The position numbers and the translations under genes were made by a program. From assembly GCA_963969395.1 (NCBI GenBank), contig OZ017800.1:20306479-20370478 (forward strand): a stretch of DNA of 64,000 nucleotides, read 5' to 3'. This document shows, piece after piece, positions 47,021 to 60,000 of this stretch. Source of the DNA: Pseudoscleropodium purum (lineage: Eukaryota; Streptophyta; Bryopsida; Hypnales; Brachytheciaceae). The notes under the pieces are model-generated. The model worked only from the letters and a program-made list of their open reading frames with translations, ran no database searches and had not been told where the DNA came from. Position 1 is the first letter of the stretch, and every line of letters starts with the position of its first letter.

Positions 47021-47230
47021 TTTGTGACCCCTGAAAAACTGTCCTCTCGAGAATTGACGCGATTGACCTCGGAAAGAGACGATTCAATACGCCGTCAGAA
47101 CTGGTATCAAACACCAGAAGCGCGATAAGCCCAAAACCAAAGGCCTCGCGCTCGCGCCGCGACCTCACAGCAACGAAAACCCCAACCTCACCTGGACTTC
47201 GCTTTGCGAGGTCAGGTCGTCACGTCCACA

Positions 47231-48429
47231 CCAGCCAGTGACATTCTATAACCCCTAACCCCTAAATTTCCATCCCAAATATTCTTATCAAAAATTCCTC
47301 ATTTGGAGACAGAAATAAGAGCATACTCATAATTGGCCAGCATTTTTGGAGGGGCATGGTTTGTCACATGCCAAGTTGGTATAGGGCAATGTCCAAGGAG
47401 GAGGGGATTTAATAAATAAATAACTAAATAAAAAGCATTGACAAGAAGGATGGAATCCAATGATCCCAGAGTGGGTTCATGGTAATTAGATAAATGTTCA
47501 TTTTTGGAAGATTTTTTTTAAAATTTACATTGTGGATATGAAAAAATTAATTTGAAAACAAGCAAAATTTAGCTAGTTGTCAGATCATTGGTGGAGCCTA
47601 ATGGGGAGGCATTTTTTTGCAAAATTCCTAACAACAAGCAACATTGCTTGGCATAAACTGGAGGTCCTCTATTAGGATGAACATAATATAGATGAAAAAT
47701 ATCTAATGTAGAATTATAAGGGCAAAATTGCACAATTGAGCAAGAAAACCTAATTTGGCACAAAATCCCTTTGGGAAATGAATTGGACATATCTCAAGAG
47801 TGGTGTATGGTTTTTGTAACCCATCATTTTGTTGTCGAGATTACATATCAATGCAAGATTGTAACTCAAATGGCAATTTGGTTTCCTAATTTGTCAATTC
47901 CATAACAACTTTTTTGAAAAAATTGCTAGATTGTGAGTTGTACAAGATAGGTTCTTCAAATTTCATGGGTGTTCTTTTTTAATGTTTTAAACCAAAATAG
48001 TAGTTCAAAAAATAATGTCTCTCACCTTTTGGCTTCTTCTTTAGAAAGATCCTAGATTTCAAAGGATCTTAGATAACATAGTTCTTTTCTTAAATTGGTC
48101 TTGATGAGTGAGCACATTTGAATAACCTACCCATTTATTTCCTTAATTGTACAAACACATCATATGAGGTTCAACATTTTATAGGAGATGTTGACTTTGA
48201 CCATTAGAAAGCAAAAAAGTTATGCATGAACTGAATGATTTAACATATTAAGGATGATGTGTTCAAATTTATAATAATGGATGAATGCAAACACATCCCT
48301 AGTACACAAATGTATTTTTTTCATTCATTGATTTTTTAAAGTTCTTTGTGTTAGTTCTTTAATATATGTACAATATACATTCTAAAAACTTTACTTTGCC
48401 ACTATCCTACAATTCAAAGGGTATTGGGA
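47231..48429. other. AT-rich intergenic DNA, no gene seen
   Basis: The composition drops sharply from the GC-rich upstream region of the 148-aa gene to AT-rich DNA. No supported gene or repeat boundary. Confidence 0.5.
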
Positions 48430-49210
48430 GGTTTAACATCAACCCCTAAAGTTCCATAGCTATGTTTTTACCAAAAATGCTTGAAAACTGCCATATTTAA
48501 TACAAGTACCAAATTTTTGAAAAAAATCTTTTCTTGACACATGTAACCATAGGATCTTGTAGTATGCTGAATTGAAAAGATGTGTTAAAATATTTAGAAA
48601 TTTCCACTATGTAGATTGCAAGATATAAACATTTCAATTCACTAAAATCATTTTTTCAGCCTTGCAAAAATAGAGTAGCGGCACTTCATAAGTTCACTTT
48701 TCTATGAAAATGGTGTTTCTTTGGATTCTTTTTTCTAAACAAGTTGGTAACATGTTTGAAAAATTTCAAATCATTTGGAATTGTACAACATATAGGAAAA
48801 AAATAATAAATAGATAGTAGTAGTTAATGATTCAAAATACTAAATTGTTAAGAATTTAATTATGGAATTGAAAATTGTCAATCCCAATGGTTGCAATGTT
48901 ATACATAGTAATAAACAATCTACATCCTATGATTTTATTTTTTTTCAAAATATTAAAAATTGATAAAGATGAAGGACTTCGAAGATTATTTTAGAATAGA
49001 AAATGTATTAATATGTAACTATCCACAAACAAAAAATCCTTAAAACTTTTGACTCATTAATCAAAATGGATTGATTCAAAGCTTTCCACGTATATGATAT
49101 ATAAATCTAGAAGATCAATTTCAATTTTTGTTTTGAAAAAAGAGTTTTTTTCGAATTTGCCTGGATTGTCCATTAACAAAAAAAATAACATACTAGGCCA
49201 TAATTTTTTA
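48430..49210 (+). repeat. Dispersed AT-rich repeat family A, copy 4
   Basis: The ordered blocks AACCCCTAAAGTTCCATAGC, TGCTTGAAAACTGCCATATT, TAACCATAGGATCTTGTAGT, AACAATCTACATCCTATGAT and GATTCAAAGCTTTCCACGTA match copy 2 at 13960-14740. Confidence 0.65.
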
Positions 49211-49260
49211 TTCATATTTCCAAATGTCATGAAATTTAGTGCATATGAAAGATATCATTA

Positions 49261-49558
49261 GAAGAGTTTTGGGGGGTCCAGAAGCCTGTTTTGGGCTTGT
49301 TCCCCTGCGGTTGTTCCTTGTAGCGAGGGGAACGGCCTGTTGTCAGAATTTTTTTTTCATAAAAAAATAAAAAAATAAAAAATAAAAATTTTTAGTCTCC
49401 AAATGCAAAAAAAAAAATTTAATTTAAAAATTAAAAAATAAATAAATTGGTCAATGATGTGGCAAGGTCTCAGCCATGTCAAACTGCTACGTTGAACCTG
49501 TTTCCTACGTTTGCAAGCTGTAATAACTCGCAGGCATCCGGAGGCCCCCAAAATCTTC
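49261..49558. mobile_element. GAAGATTTT-family MITE, copy 3 (298 bp, TA target)
   Basis: The ends GAAGAGTTTTGGGGGGTCC (left) and GAAGATTTTGGGGGCCTCC (right, read inwards) form an inverted repeat of about 19 bp. They are flanked by TA at 49259-49260 and 49559-49560. The interior shares the order GCCTGTT, A/T-rich run, TGATGTGGCAAGG..CAGCCATG and TTCCTACG with 36281-36570. It sits just beyond the tail of a family A repeat. Confidence 0.8.
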
Positions 49559-50847
49559 TAATGTCTTCATCCCCACCTTCTATTTAAATTTGGTCCAAAA
49601 AGATGGAAATCTCTAGTCACACTTACCTACCCAAAATTGCTATGTAGTCCACAAACGCATGTTGGTCCATTAGGAATCAAAAAGTAACATTATTTAGTTC
49701 AAAAATTGATCTTTAAAAAATGAATTGAACAAAAAATAAATAAAAATCTTAAAAAAATACTATGACTAAAAATTATTATTTTGAACTTATGAAAAAAAAG
49801 ATTCTTATGAAAATCATAAAGATTCCATCTACAATTGATTTTAGAAGTAATTTTTAATTTTTGGCTTCAAATTTTATTGAAAAAAGTTGATTTTTGAATT
49901 AATTGATCTAACCATATGGATATGATCTATGGATCATATTTTCCAACTATTTTTTGAATGTCATTATTAAATTATTATTTTAAGTTTCATTTTATAACAC
50001 ATCTTTAGAAAATTTGAAATCTAGACTACCTCCTTGTCCCTAAGATGTTAATTTTAAAATGTTTACATCTCTTGGTTTGTAACTTCAATGATTGATTTAA
50101 TATAAGATTAGGTTTATTAGGGGTGTTATTATTCTACAAGATGAGAAGATTTCATTAAATTTTCAATACATACACTTTTTAGGACATGGAAATGAAAAAC
50201 AAAGATGGAAAAAGAAATGAAAAAGACTTTAAGGATAACTCTTATGTATATCTAGGTTCCTTCTATATCAATATTAGTTTAATAATAACAAAAAAATATA
50301 AAAACTTCAAGTACAATATAATGCAATTAGAAAAAAAATTTGCCCTAAGAATCATTAGAATTTCTTGTATTAGTTTGAAATTTTTTTTTGGGTGAATATC
50401 ACCATTCCAAATTTTCTTGTCAATAATTTGTTTGTTTTTGCCATGTTTGTCTTTTAGCCTTCAGATGAGTTTGGAAGTCAATATGATTCATATGCCAAGT
50501 GTAGAAATTAATTTTTAAATTGCATGTTACTTACGTGCATTAGTGTTAATGGATTTTCTATAAAAATAATGGATGCATACAACAACACAATAAAAAGGAA
50601 ATCTATAAGCTTAATGTAGGACCTAAGCACCTCTACCTTGCTTGGAGCTTAAACAAGTTACACCAATGTATAAAATTCTACAATGATTAGTATACAATAG
50701 ACCATCACTTTCTTTATTAGAAATTTCTAAATATATCAAGGTATCTTCATTATGACTACTTTCAGTACATAAACGCTTAAGGTAAACACTCATTAGTGTA
50801 GTATGCTTTTAAAGCAACCATTCAAGAGCTAGTTGTTTTCTAGGGGA
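49559..50847. other. AT-rich intergenic DNA, no gene seen
   Basis: No supported gene. An open frame at 50186-50395 is Lys/Asn/Ile-rich and typical of random AT-rich DNA. Confidence 0.5.
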
Positions 50848-51080
50848 AGCTAAACTCTTTGAAAAAAATTTCAATAAATTTTGGTAGGAAGAGAAATGGA
50901 ATTGGCATCTAACTCAAGTCATTTCATATTTTCTGGACCTTGGTAGAATTAATTGTGAATTTTTAAAGTTGAAATGCAATAATCACTGGAAGCGATCACC
51001 TCCCGAAATGTATACTATTGGCGCATTGAAGAAAGTAAACTGTACTTCTATGTCATGATTACTTTTAATGAACAATTGTT
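50848..51080 (+). repeat. Dispersed repeat family B, copy 2
   Basis: It matches 15170-15430 in order: AAGCTAAACTCTTTGAAAAA, GGAATTGGCATCTAACTCAA, TTTTTAAAGTTGAAATGCAA and ACCTCCCGAAATGTATACTA. Confidence 0.6.
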
Positions 51081-52207
51081 TTTAAAGCAAACTACTTCAT
51101 AGGAGAATTGGGACCTTTCAAAGGCCTTCTACTTTTATCAATGTGAGATGGCAAGGCAATAGTGAATTTTGAAATCATATTTCCAAAAGCCTTCATTTTT
51201 TGAGAAAGTGAATATTCTAACATATTTTTATTGACATATGAATTATGTAAATCATTTTCTAAAAGAATTATTATGGCTTTGTTATTATCTGTGTAAAGAT
51301 TTCAAGATGTTGTTTTAGGCTTTAGAAACTTTGGCAACAATTATTTTTATAGATATCTAAGCATCAAATGGTCAACAATATTGGCTTTGGAAAATGACAT
51401 AAACCTCACTTTGTTGATGAAGTTTTAGGAATTCTTTAGTATGTATTGCCCAGTGGGCAACATGACAAACCTTTATAACAAATCATCTTATCATCTACAA
51501 TCATATATTTTTCCAAATTCCAATTTCTTTGAAAATTGTCTCTTATATCAATTAGGAGCCATCTCACTTATCCCATCTTATTATAGTTAGTTAGCTCTCC
51601 TTCCTTTACTTAAGTAGCCAGATAGGTGATATAAAGACATCTTGTTATATAGATTGAAAATATGCATGAGAATTTTTTTTAATTCTTGGGCATTTGAAGA
51701 ATGAACCTTTTTGTAACCAATATTTCTTAATGCATTAGATAAAATTCGAAGGCTCGCAAAGATTGCGAGTTCCCAAGCCTTGAAAATTGTCTTGTTGCAT
51801 GGGAACGCTGCAAGCTATGTAGTCTAATGAAGTCGAGATAGTGCCACCTCATTCTTGGGGAAATTTTTTTTTTCAACTTTTTTTTGTATTTTAGAAATTT
51901 AAATTTTTTATAATTTTATTTGGGTACCTATTGGACCATCATAATTATGCTTCACATTTGTAGGATTTTGTGAATCCCTATTTTCTCCATTTTCATTTCT
52001 ATTTTCTACTTCTTCATCTTTGGATGAGTCATAATCATCCCCCCTAAATTCCACAACTACTTTCACTTTTAGAATCACATGAAAATACCCTAGGACACCT
52101 CAAAGGTTTCAAAATCATCCATGCCTATAGGCTTCATATGTGCCTCTGATTCTTGAACCCACACCCTAAAAAACATGCATTACAAACAAAGAAGGCCCTA
52201 CATCCAA

Positions 52208-52208
<1 letters not shown>

Positions 52209-52290
<82 letters not shown>

Positions 52291-52330
52291 TAATAATAAT
52301 AATAACAACAATAATAATAACAATAATAAT
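52209..52330. repeat. (AAT)n microsatellite, about 40 units
   Basis: An AAT trinucleotide run covers about 122 bp, pure for about 26 units and then interrupted by AAC units toward the right. It produces long artefactual Tyr-rich and Ile-rich open frames on the - strand, which are not genes. Confidence 0.95.
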
Positions 52331-55300
52331 GTAGATGAAAATTTGTTTTAGGAACTGGACGTCTGGACATGGTATTTTCCTCATGCAAAAAATTGATGGA
52401 GGATCAAAAGGTCAAAATATACAAAGTCTATTGAATATCGATCCAACTTATTACCTTGCCTATGTAGATTAATGTTGTACAATAAGCTTGGAGTGCTTCC
52501 TTCGAGTATCTGACCTTAGAGTAGCTCAATGGAGAGATGGATTTAACAAGATTGCTTACAAATGTGTGGAGAGATAGAATTTCATTACGCTATTAGAATT
52601 ATTGGCAATGATAGAGTGTTTATGTAAGTGTATGTGTTGTATTGTATGTTTTGATAGTCTTTGGAGTTGAAATCTTCAATCTTCAATGGGGCATCATGGG
52701 TAGTGTAGAAAGTAGCAAAGCCCTAGTATATTTTTCAAAAATTATTTTGGAACCACTCATTTTATTAAGTTTTTTTATTTTCTACAAATTATTGAATTAA
52801 TCACTCCTAATTTTGTACTTGCATGTTCTTTTTCTAATTTGTATTCCATATTCTCCTTCTAAAAAACCTCCAATCACTTCAAACAAACAATTGAACACCC
52901 TTTGACCACCATGACAAGAACGTGGACAAGTAATTCTTCTTTAATTTGAGTAGGCACATGTATAGTGACTCAAAACCTAAAGCCTCAAATTTCTTGCATG
53001 GTTAATTCAACTAGACTTTTTATAAATTGAGGCTTACAAATTCTTTCCATCTCAATCAAAGTTATGATTATGATCCATCTTTAGTAACAACTTTAAAGTA
53101 GTCAATTCTTTTCTTAATTTTCACATATAAAGTAGTCCTCGTTTTTTGTCTTCTGTATTTCATCACTTTTTGTTTGAGCAATGTAACACAAACAATCTAA
53201 AAGTTTGTTTTTTCCAAGGGTTGTCTAAAAATCTATAGCAAATCATTAATTTTCTAACTTTCAACTTCACAATTGATTTATCCACTAGGTACAATGTTGT
53301 ATACAATAGATCTAATTATTACGTAATCATATTGTGTGATTTCAATTTAAATGATTACATATATTGGATATTAGTCTAAAATGGTAGACTCAGTCTAGAA
53401 GTTGGTACAATAAGTTGTCAATTTTATGCAATCTCCATTACTTGTACCTACGCATTAAAATACAATAAATGCCCCTCACATCAAACGGTCACTACAATGT
53501 CACATCCTATAAATCTCTCTAAGTTAACTAAACATGTTGACATCCCAAGGTACAATTTCACTTCTGTAGGGAGAGCATGACAAAATCAAAACAACATAAT
53601 TATAATTTAAATGAGCAAATTCTTTCCTACTAAGTTTAAATTTGGATCACTTCAATTTGATAAACTTTGAATTCTTATAATTTTTTGTACACAATATACA
53701 TATCTATAGTAGAGCCTACATTTTACACAAATTATTAAGGGTGGTATTTACTACCTATGTTTATATACCATTTAGAACCCCTTTAATAGAATCTTTTATT
53801 TTTGTAGTTGTAAAATGTACAATACTCTTTTTTATACTTATTTTGGTGCAAATTTTTTGCAATTTGGAGGTATCTTATACTCATTGGCCAACAAAGAATG
53901 TGTTAAAGATTGGTAGTAGCTTCAAAAATGTTATACATAATTATGTTGTTTGTACTGGGTTGCCACTACTACTAAACAACTACATGGAATTATTGTGCGC
54001 AATTGGAGGGACAATAGAGGTATTTGAAAAGTTATAGTGTATTTAATGGGTTAAATTTTTTTAAGCTCAATTTTAGATGCATCCCCTCAATAGGATTGAA
54101 GTGTCTAAGTATTTGACATTGTATAAAAATAATCCAATGGCCCAATACCACAATCTAAATACATTTAGCAACCTTTGGTATATTCAAAGTTTTATGGTCT
54201 TTTGCCCATTCTTTTGTTGGGCTTGGAGTTGCAAGGGTGGGACCAATATTCCAATTTGAAGAAGGAAACTAACAACCAAATTGCATCCACCTATATGTTG
54301 TCATTCCAAAATTACACCAAAAGTAAAACAAAAATTTAAATGCAATTTTGAAAAAGAACTGACATGCATTCAATGTGGGTTGAAGAGGGGCTATAAAAGT
54401 GTCACAAATTGACATACACCATGGTCTTTCAAATACATCTAATAGCAAAATGGACTCCTTTGGCCTATTTCAAGAAAATGAAAATTTTTCTCCTATCCTC
54501 CTTTAAATTTTTATTTGCTCTAGGCATTGCTTCCTTAGTAAATATCATCATTTAAATTATGAGTATCGATGAGGAAGAAGTCATGAAACAAGATAGAGTC
54601 ATTAAGGTATACAATCCATTGTTGTCCATTTAGATTGATGATCTATTTGGTCATTGCTCCCTGCATTGTACACATATAGAGTTATCATATTTACAATAGA
54701 ATATTGGCAAATCATATTATTTTTCACATACATTTCATTTGGTTCATATTTGAAAAAAAGATACACTATAAATGATCAAAGGAGAAACATATGACTTCCC
54801 ATTGTTGTCCCTAAGTAGATACTATTTTTATCCATTTAAATGTGAATATGACTTCATTAATTTCCTACCATTAATTGTCCCCATTGTAAAATGATTTTGC
54901 ATTAATTTTATATTACAATTTAATACAATCCAATCAATTTCAAAGCAATTCAACACAAAACCATTTAAGACAATGGATGGTTTTCTATATATATAAGTGA
55001 TGCACAATGATGAAATGATAATTCTAAAGTATCCTTGAAGATTGTGGAAATATGAATGATTGTTGACTTCTTGCCATGTGTAGAAATTGTCTACAATAAT
55101 GTACATAGATTGAATCCATAAAATAGTGACTTTTCAACTCAACTCCAATCCCTTCAACTCCAATTCTACAATGAATAGTTGCAATGCAAACCCTTTACAT
55201 TGTTTTTCACTACATTAGAAAATAATTGAGCAGAATTGGATACAAAACTAAAAGTAGCAATAACTGGATTTGGCTTGATTTTAGGTCTTCCTATCTTATA

Positions 55301-56336
55301 AGAATTCACAATTTGGATATTCATTCTATTCTTTTTGTATGTGCACATAATTTATAGGGGAACTACTATAGATTTTTCGTACACAATTAAGATGAATTTA
55401 GGAAGTAAATTTCTCTCCATTTTTGGGTGACATTTTGGTGTGTTCACTATAAATATAATACGATTTTTCTTCTAATTGCTAAAATATAAAAAAGAAAAAT
55501 TTTCATCTAATTCCAAACAATTTTGAAGTAGATTTCTTCAGTTTGAACCTAATTTCAATGTCATTATAGGATATTAGACACATTTGCAACACTAATATAG
55601 TTGAACATACTCATTTCACATTCAAACTATTTAATTTCTAATATGATTGTCACCTAAGTAGTCATATTAACTTTGAAAGCCTTATCATTAAAGTAATCAA
55701 CCAAGAATTATCAAATTTGTGAATGGGCATACCTACTGAAGAAAAATAACCACACCTTCAAAGAATTGAAGCATGATTTTTTTTTTCTTTATTTTTGGTA
55801 GTGCAAATAACAATCTATGTAGGAATGGAGAACCTATTTACATCTTTAAACTTAGATGAATTTGAAAACGTTGATGAAACTTACAATATATTATTCATCT
55901 CCAAGTGTGGACATTAACCCAATAAAAAAGAAGTTGTTCAAAAAATTTGTAGCAATTTAGCAATTTCATCCATTGGGAATAGGAGGATACATAGTCAAAT
56001 AATTTGCCAAGGAAATTTTTTGTATTGCTTTTGAGCAAAATATTGCTCAAAAAAATATATCTAGACTTGGAGTAGAGCTAAACTAAAGTGGTGCACTTTT
56101 GACCTTGTAGTAGTAACACCCTTGTTAAAAGATAAAGTGATTCCATCCAATGAAAATGAGTGTCAACAAGAAATAACATGGGTACACCAAATTGCCACTT
56201 TCTGCTTTTATGTCTAGTTACTATGATTAGATTGGTCAAACTTTCATTGATTTACTTATTGACAAATGAGAGAAGGTTTCCAATGCACCAAAGAATGGTG
56301 CATTTGAATATAAAAAGTTATGAAGGAACAAGCTAA
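52331..56336. other. AT-rich intergenic DNA, no gene seen
   Basis: 4 kb without a defensible gene, RNA gene or repeat boundary. Open frames are short and of random AT-rich composition. The last about 80 bp (56257-56336) belong to a repeat also present at 6670-6870. Confidence 0.5.
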
Positions 56337-57576
56337 AGGTCCGTTTCCACTTGGTGTTATGTAGAAGCTGCTAATGAAATGAAAGAGTGCAAGGGATGGT
56401 AAGAGGTGTCTGTGTTTACACAAGCATTGTAGTTTGACATCATCAATTTTAGCTTGTGAAATAAGAACAAGCTTACGTGTTCCCACTCATGCATGGCATT
56501 CGAAATTGATACGATATTTCAGAATTCATGAAGTTGTTTGTTTCCACTTGTGCTGTTAATAGGTAGGGCATAAGCATTTGGGCCCATCTTGTTGGTCGGA
56601 GTTGTAGCCGTTGCTGGGACGTCGCGGAGCGGGAAAGTGTGAGACAACGATTGTTGGAACGACACAGAAAGAAATTTGAAAGTGTAGCTATTGCTAGCCT
56701 ATTGTTTGTGTAGGCACTTACAGGCAACAATGGATTGCTTGATATACGAAAAAAAGACAACTTCATGCTTTCTGGAGGGTTGTCATTTGGGCTTCACAAG
56801 CAGTTTGTTAGCACCGGCAATGAGAATGACGTATTCTATAGCTGCGTTGAGGAAGAGAATTGCATCAACAGACACTTGCACAAGTAAAATTTTGTTTCTG
56901 TTCCCTACATTGCTACCGTTGTGTACAAGTCAAGCAAGAGCTAGTGTTGGCTTTTGAGGACTCTACGTCCCCTATATCTATAGGGTATCTTTATTGGAAA
57001 TGCAGCATGTGGTTGTCAGTAGCATTAAAGAACACATTTGGTGGCACATGAAGTGGTGTCCTTGATGAGGGTGGCAGCATTGCTGTTGACGGAAGTACTA
57101 GACAAAGTCACAATAAAGGTCGATTGTAGTGTTACTGCATTTGTTGTATTGGTAAGTGTTTGTGAGACTTGGAGGAACTGAAATAGGATTTTGTCTGTGC
57201 TTGATGTTGCAGAGAAACATTGGACTTCAAAAGTTCTTGCTGCCACCATGGATGTCCTTGAAAACCCTTGCAACTTAGTCATGTTTGCGTCCTTGGATTT
57301 TGGCTTTGATAATGGATGTGAACCAGAGCTTTGTCCTCTCTAAATTGCTTGTTGCTAATGTAAACATGGAGGGTAGTGCCAATTTGTAGCTACTAAGTGT
57401 GAAAGACTCGTCCTTGGACATGTATTCCTTGTTCACGTCAACTCTTAACAACTTCAAACTTTGCTCCATAACAAATTTCTACATTAAAGATGTTGCTTAT
57501 TGGGTGAAACTATGTTCCACCACACGATTCTCCCAATTTTTTTGTTAAGTAGTACAATGATAGATGTTCAATATCC

Positions 57577-58596
57577 ATGTTCCAAATGACCAAAAAGTCT
57601 GTTTTTAGCCTCTTAGAATTGTTGAAACCTCCAGTTAAGAAGCAAAACACTAGATACAGACTAGCCATACCCGTTCTTGTATGTGACGTTTGCACATTAT
57701 TTAAATTGACTCATGGAGAAAATCTAGTAATTTGTAGCAAAATGTTTGCTATGGGATGCAATACTGTAAGCAAGATGCTGTGAGAGGTTGTGTGGGCTAT
57801 CAATGATATATTGAAGGATGAAATCAAGTAGCCTATTAGAGACTAACTACATGAAACACAACAAAAATTTGCCTTGCTTTACTCACTACCAGCTATTGTT
57901 GGAGCCAAAGATGGTACGCAAATTTTGATTTCCAAGCCTGGCTTTTATGTAGGTGATTATTATTATTTCAAAAGCAATGGATATAGTGTCAATTGTCAAG
58001 ATGTTATGGACAGCAACAAATACTTTCTTGATGTTTTTGTTGGCATGCCTAACTCAACCAATGATAATAGAATGCTCTGGCGCTCTAGTCTTTACAATTT
58101 GACTTTCGATGGCTACTTGCTAGATGCTTTGCAATTTGTGGATGGGGCACTTTTCATATTTAATAAGGGACTTGGGTTATCCTTTACTACCCTAGTTGAT
58201 GGTTCCCTTGGGAACCATCCTGACTTGTTGGTCTCTGAAGTACTTTTCAATAAAAAATTATAGAAAGCTTGAGTTCTAGTTGAGAATGCTTTCGATATTC
58301 TAAAGCAATTGTTTCGGGAGCTTTTGGAGAAAATGGAGTTACACTTGACTTTCTTACTAGACGTCGTTGTAGCATGCACCATTATCCACAACTTGCTTCT
58401 CCGCCAATTACATGAAGAAGAAGAGAACCTCCTCAAAATTCTACGGAGTGAGGAATTATCAGATAGAAAATTAGACAAAAAAGCTCATCGACCAAATGCT
58501 GGACCTTGGTTGATAGAAAATGTAGCCACTAATATTGCTATGGAGAAAAGAAGAGTCTTGGGAATCTACCTTACAACACGACTCCAAGTTGCTTGA
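57577..58596 (+). pseudogene. Decayed Harbinger transposase (HARBI1-like, DDE_Tnp_4)
   Basis: One reading frame carries the whole enzyme with five premature stops. The N-terminal helical part runs from 57577 (RYRLAIPVLV, LFKLTHGENL, MFAMGCNTVSKML). The nuclease follows, with the first Asp in GAKDGTQI (57910-57912). VMDSNKYFLDVFVGMP and STNDNRML carry the second Asp, and the last acidic residue is in VENAFDILKQLF (near 58279-58314). The stops are TGA at 57781-57783, two near 57829-57846, and two at 58261-58272. The first and last are TGA where the family usually has Arg, as expected from CGA-to-TGA deamination. No frameshift is needed, so the copy died by point mutation and is not very old. 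Confidence 0.85.
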
Positions 58597-59439
58597 AGTG
58601 AATGTCATGTGCAGTCGTCTCATTTGTAAGCTTCTTTCACCCTCTTTGTTGTAATAGTCATTCGGAATTTGCAGTGAGAAATGCCCAGTCCAATGACCAA
58701 GCTGTGGACATTGTTTTCAATTTTTTTTTATTGCTTGAAAGAAGCCTGAGTAGGACTTCAATTTCATATAAAGGACACTTTTGTACCTAGGAGTTGTGGA
58801 AAAAGTACAAGTGCTGGATTTATAGAAAAGCAATCTAAAACGTGCAAAAAAAATGACAATGCTCTGTCCTCTCTACGCAGAGGTTGCGGACGTGGGCCCT
58901 ATGATGAGAATCTGTGATGTGGAAGGCATCGCTCTGAGGAAGCTCTATCGCCATGGATGCTGTAGCTATCGGCTATGTATAAGTTGGCAATTTGTAAATA
59001 CTATAGATAGCTAGGTTTTTTGGGAGGGGATTGTATAGGGACTCTGAAGCTGCAACTGTTGCCCAAGTCAATTGTTGGTTGCAGACACTAGTAAAATCCT
59101 ATGTTTATTTAGACATGGGTTGTCTAACTTGATGACGTTTACTTGTGCGTTCAATGTAGCAACCCCATGTTTTTTCACCTTAGCATAGTAGGAGCACTCC
59201 AATTTTTGATCCACTAGCTTGACATTTATGTTTGTCACCGTTTGCAATGAGCTACTGAGTTGTACCTCCTGGAGTCACTCTTGTTATTATCAACTCTTCC
59301 AAAACAACAAACTCAAGATAGTAGAGAAGACAAGGTAACATAATAGTGAAATGAAAACACCTTTTAGGCCCCACAATAATTGCTAAGGCCACCAAATCTA
59401 CAGGCAACCTCATGACCACTCAAATGAGAGAGATAGTAG

Positions 59440-60000
59440 ATGCCTCACTAGAACTGAAGTGTTCAAAAACCAAAGTCCAAGCTGAGCGATGTCTAGTCTC
59501 TAGGTCCGTGTCCTACTCATGTACTACTTCTTCACTAAACTTTTGGACTCCATGAAAAGTTGCATCCTTTTTAAGTAAGGTGTCCCATAGGTGCATGAGC
59601 TAGATGAGAGGCTGATTGGAGTACCATTCGTCAATGGTGTCAAAAAACTCATGAAGGAATTGACGTGGTAGTGCTTTAGCTTTCCTCTATGCAGTTGTCA
59701 TAGACTAGTAGTCTGCACCATTCTGTCCAAATTGTGCCAGGTAGTTCGCAATTCTTTAATATTCTAGCACTAGTTGATTCCATTTTGTCTTACAAGCTAC
59801 TTTATCTCATAGACAAAGAAACATGTTGGTACTCATTAGAAAATTTGATATTCGATGTACTTATATGCATCTAGCAACATCAAGTCTTGAGTGTTGGTTG
59901 CATCTCTCTCATGCATGTGCATATCTCTTTTTACTCGGATAAGAATTAAGACCTTGGAGGGCAACTAGTTCCGTCCCTTGTCCTTAGAAGGTCTTCTGCC
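59440..60000 (-). pseudogene. Decayed Myb/trihelix-like Harbinger accessory protein
   Basis: On the - strand the translation reads KVLILIRVKRDMHMHERD, then a gap, then CKTKWNQLVLEY with a stop, then RIANYLAQFGQNGADY, a stop, and RKAKALPRQFLHEFFDTI and DEWYSN. The K.KW..L...Y..I pattern is the core of Myb/SANT-trihelix DNA-binding domains, which in PIF/Harbinger elements are encoded next to the transposase and guide it to the element ends. Several in-frame stops (TAA, TAG) make it non-functional. The exact ends are unclear. Confidence 0.65.

Noticed and set aside
52134..52388. Tyr-rich and Ile-rich open frames on the - strand
   Set aside because: They are translations of the (AAT)n microsatellite.
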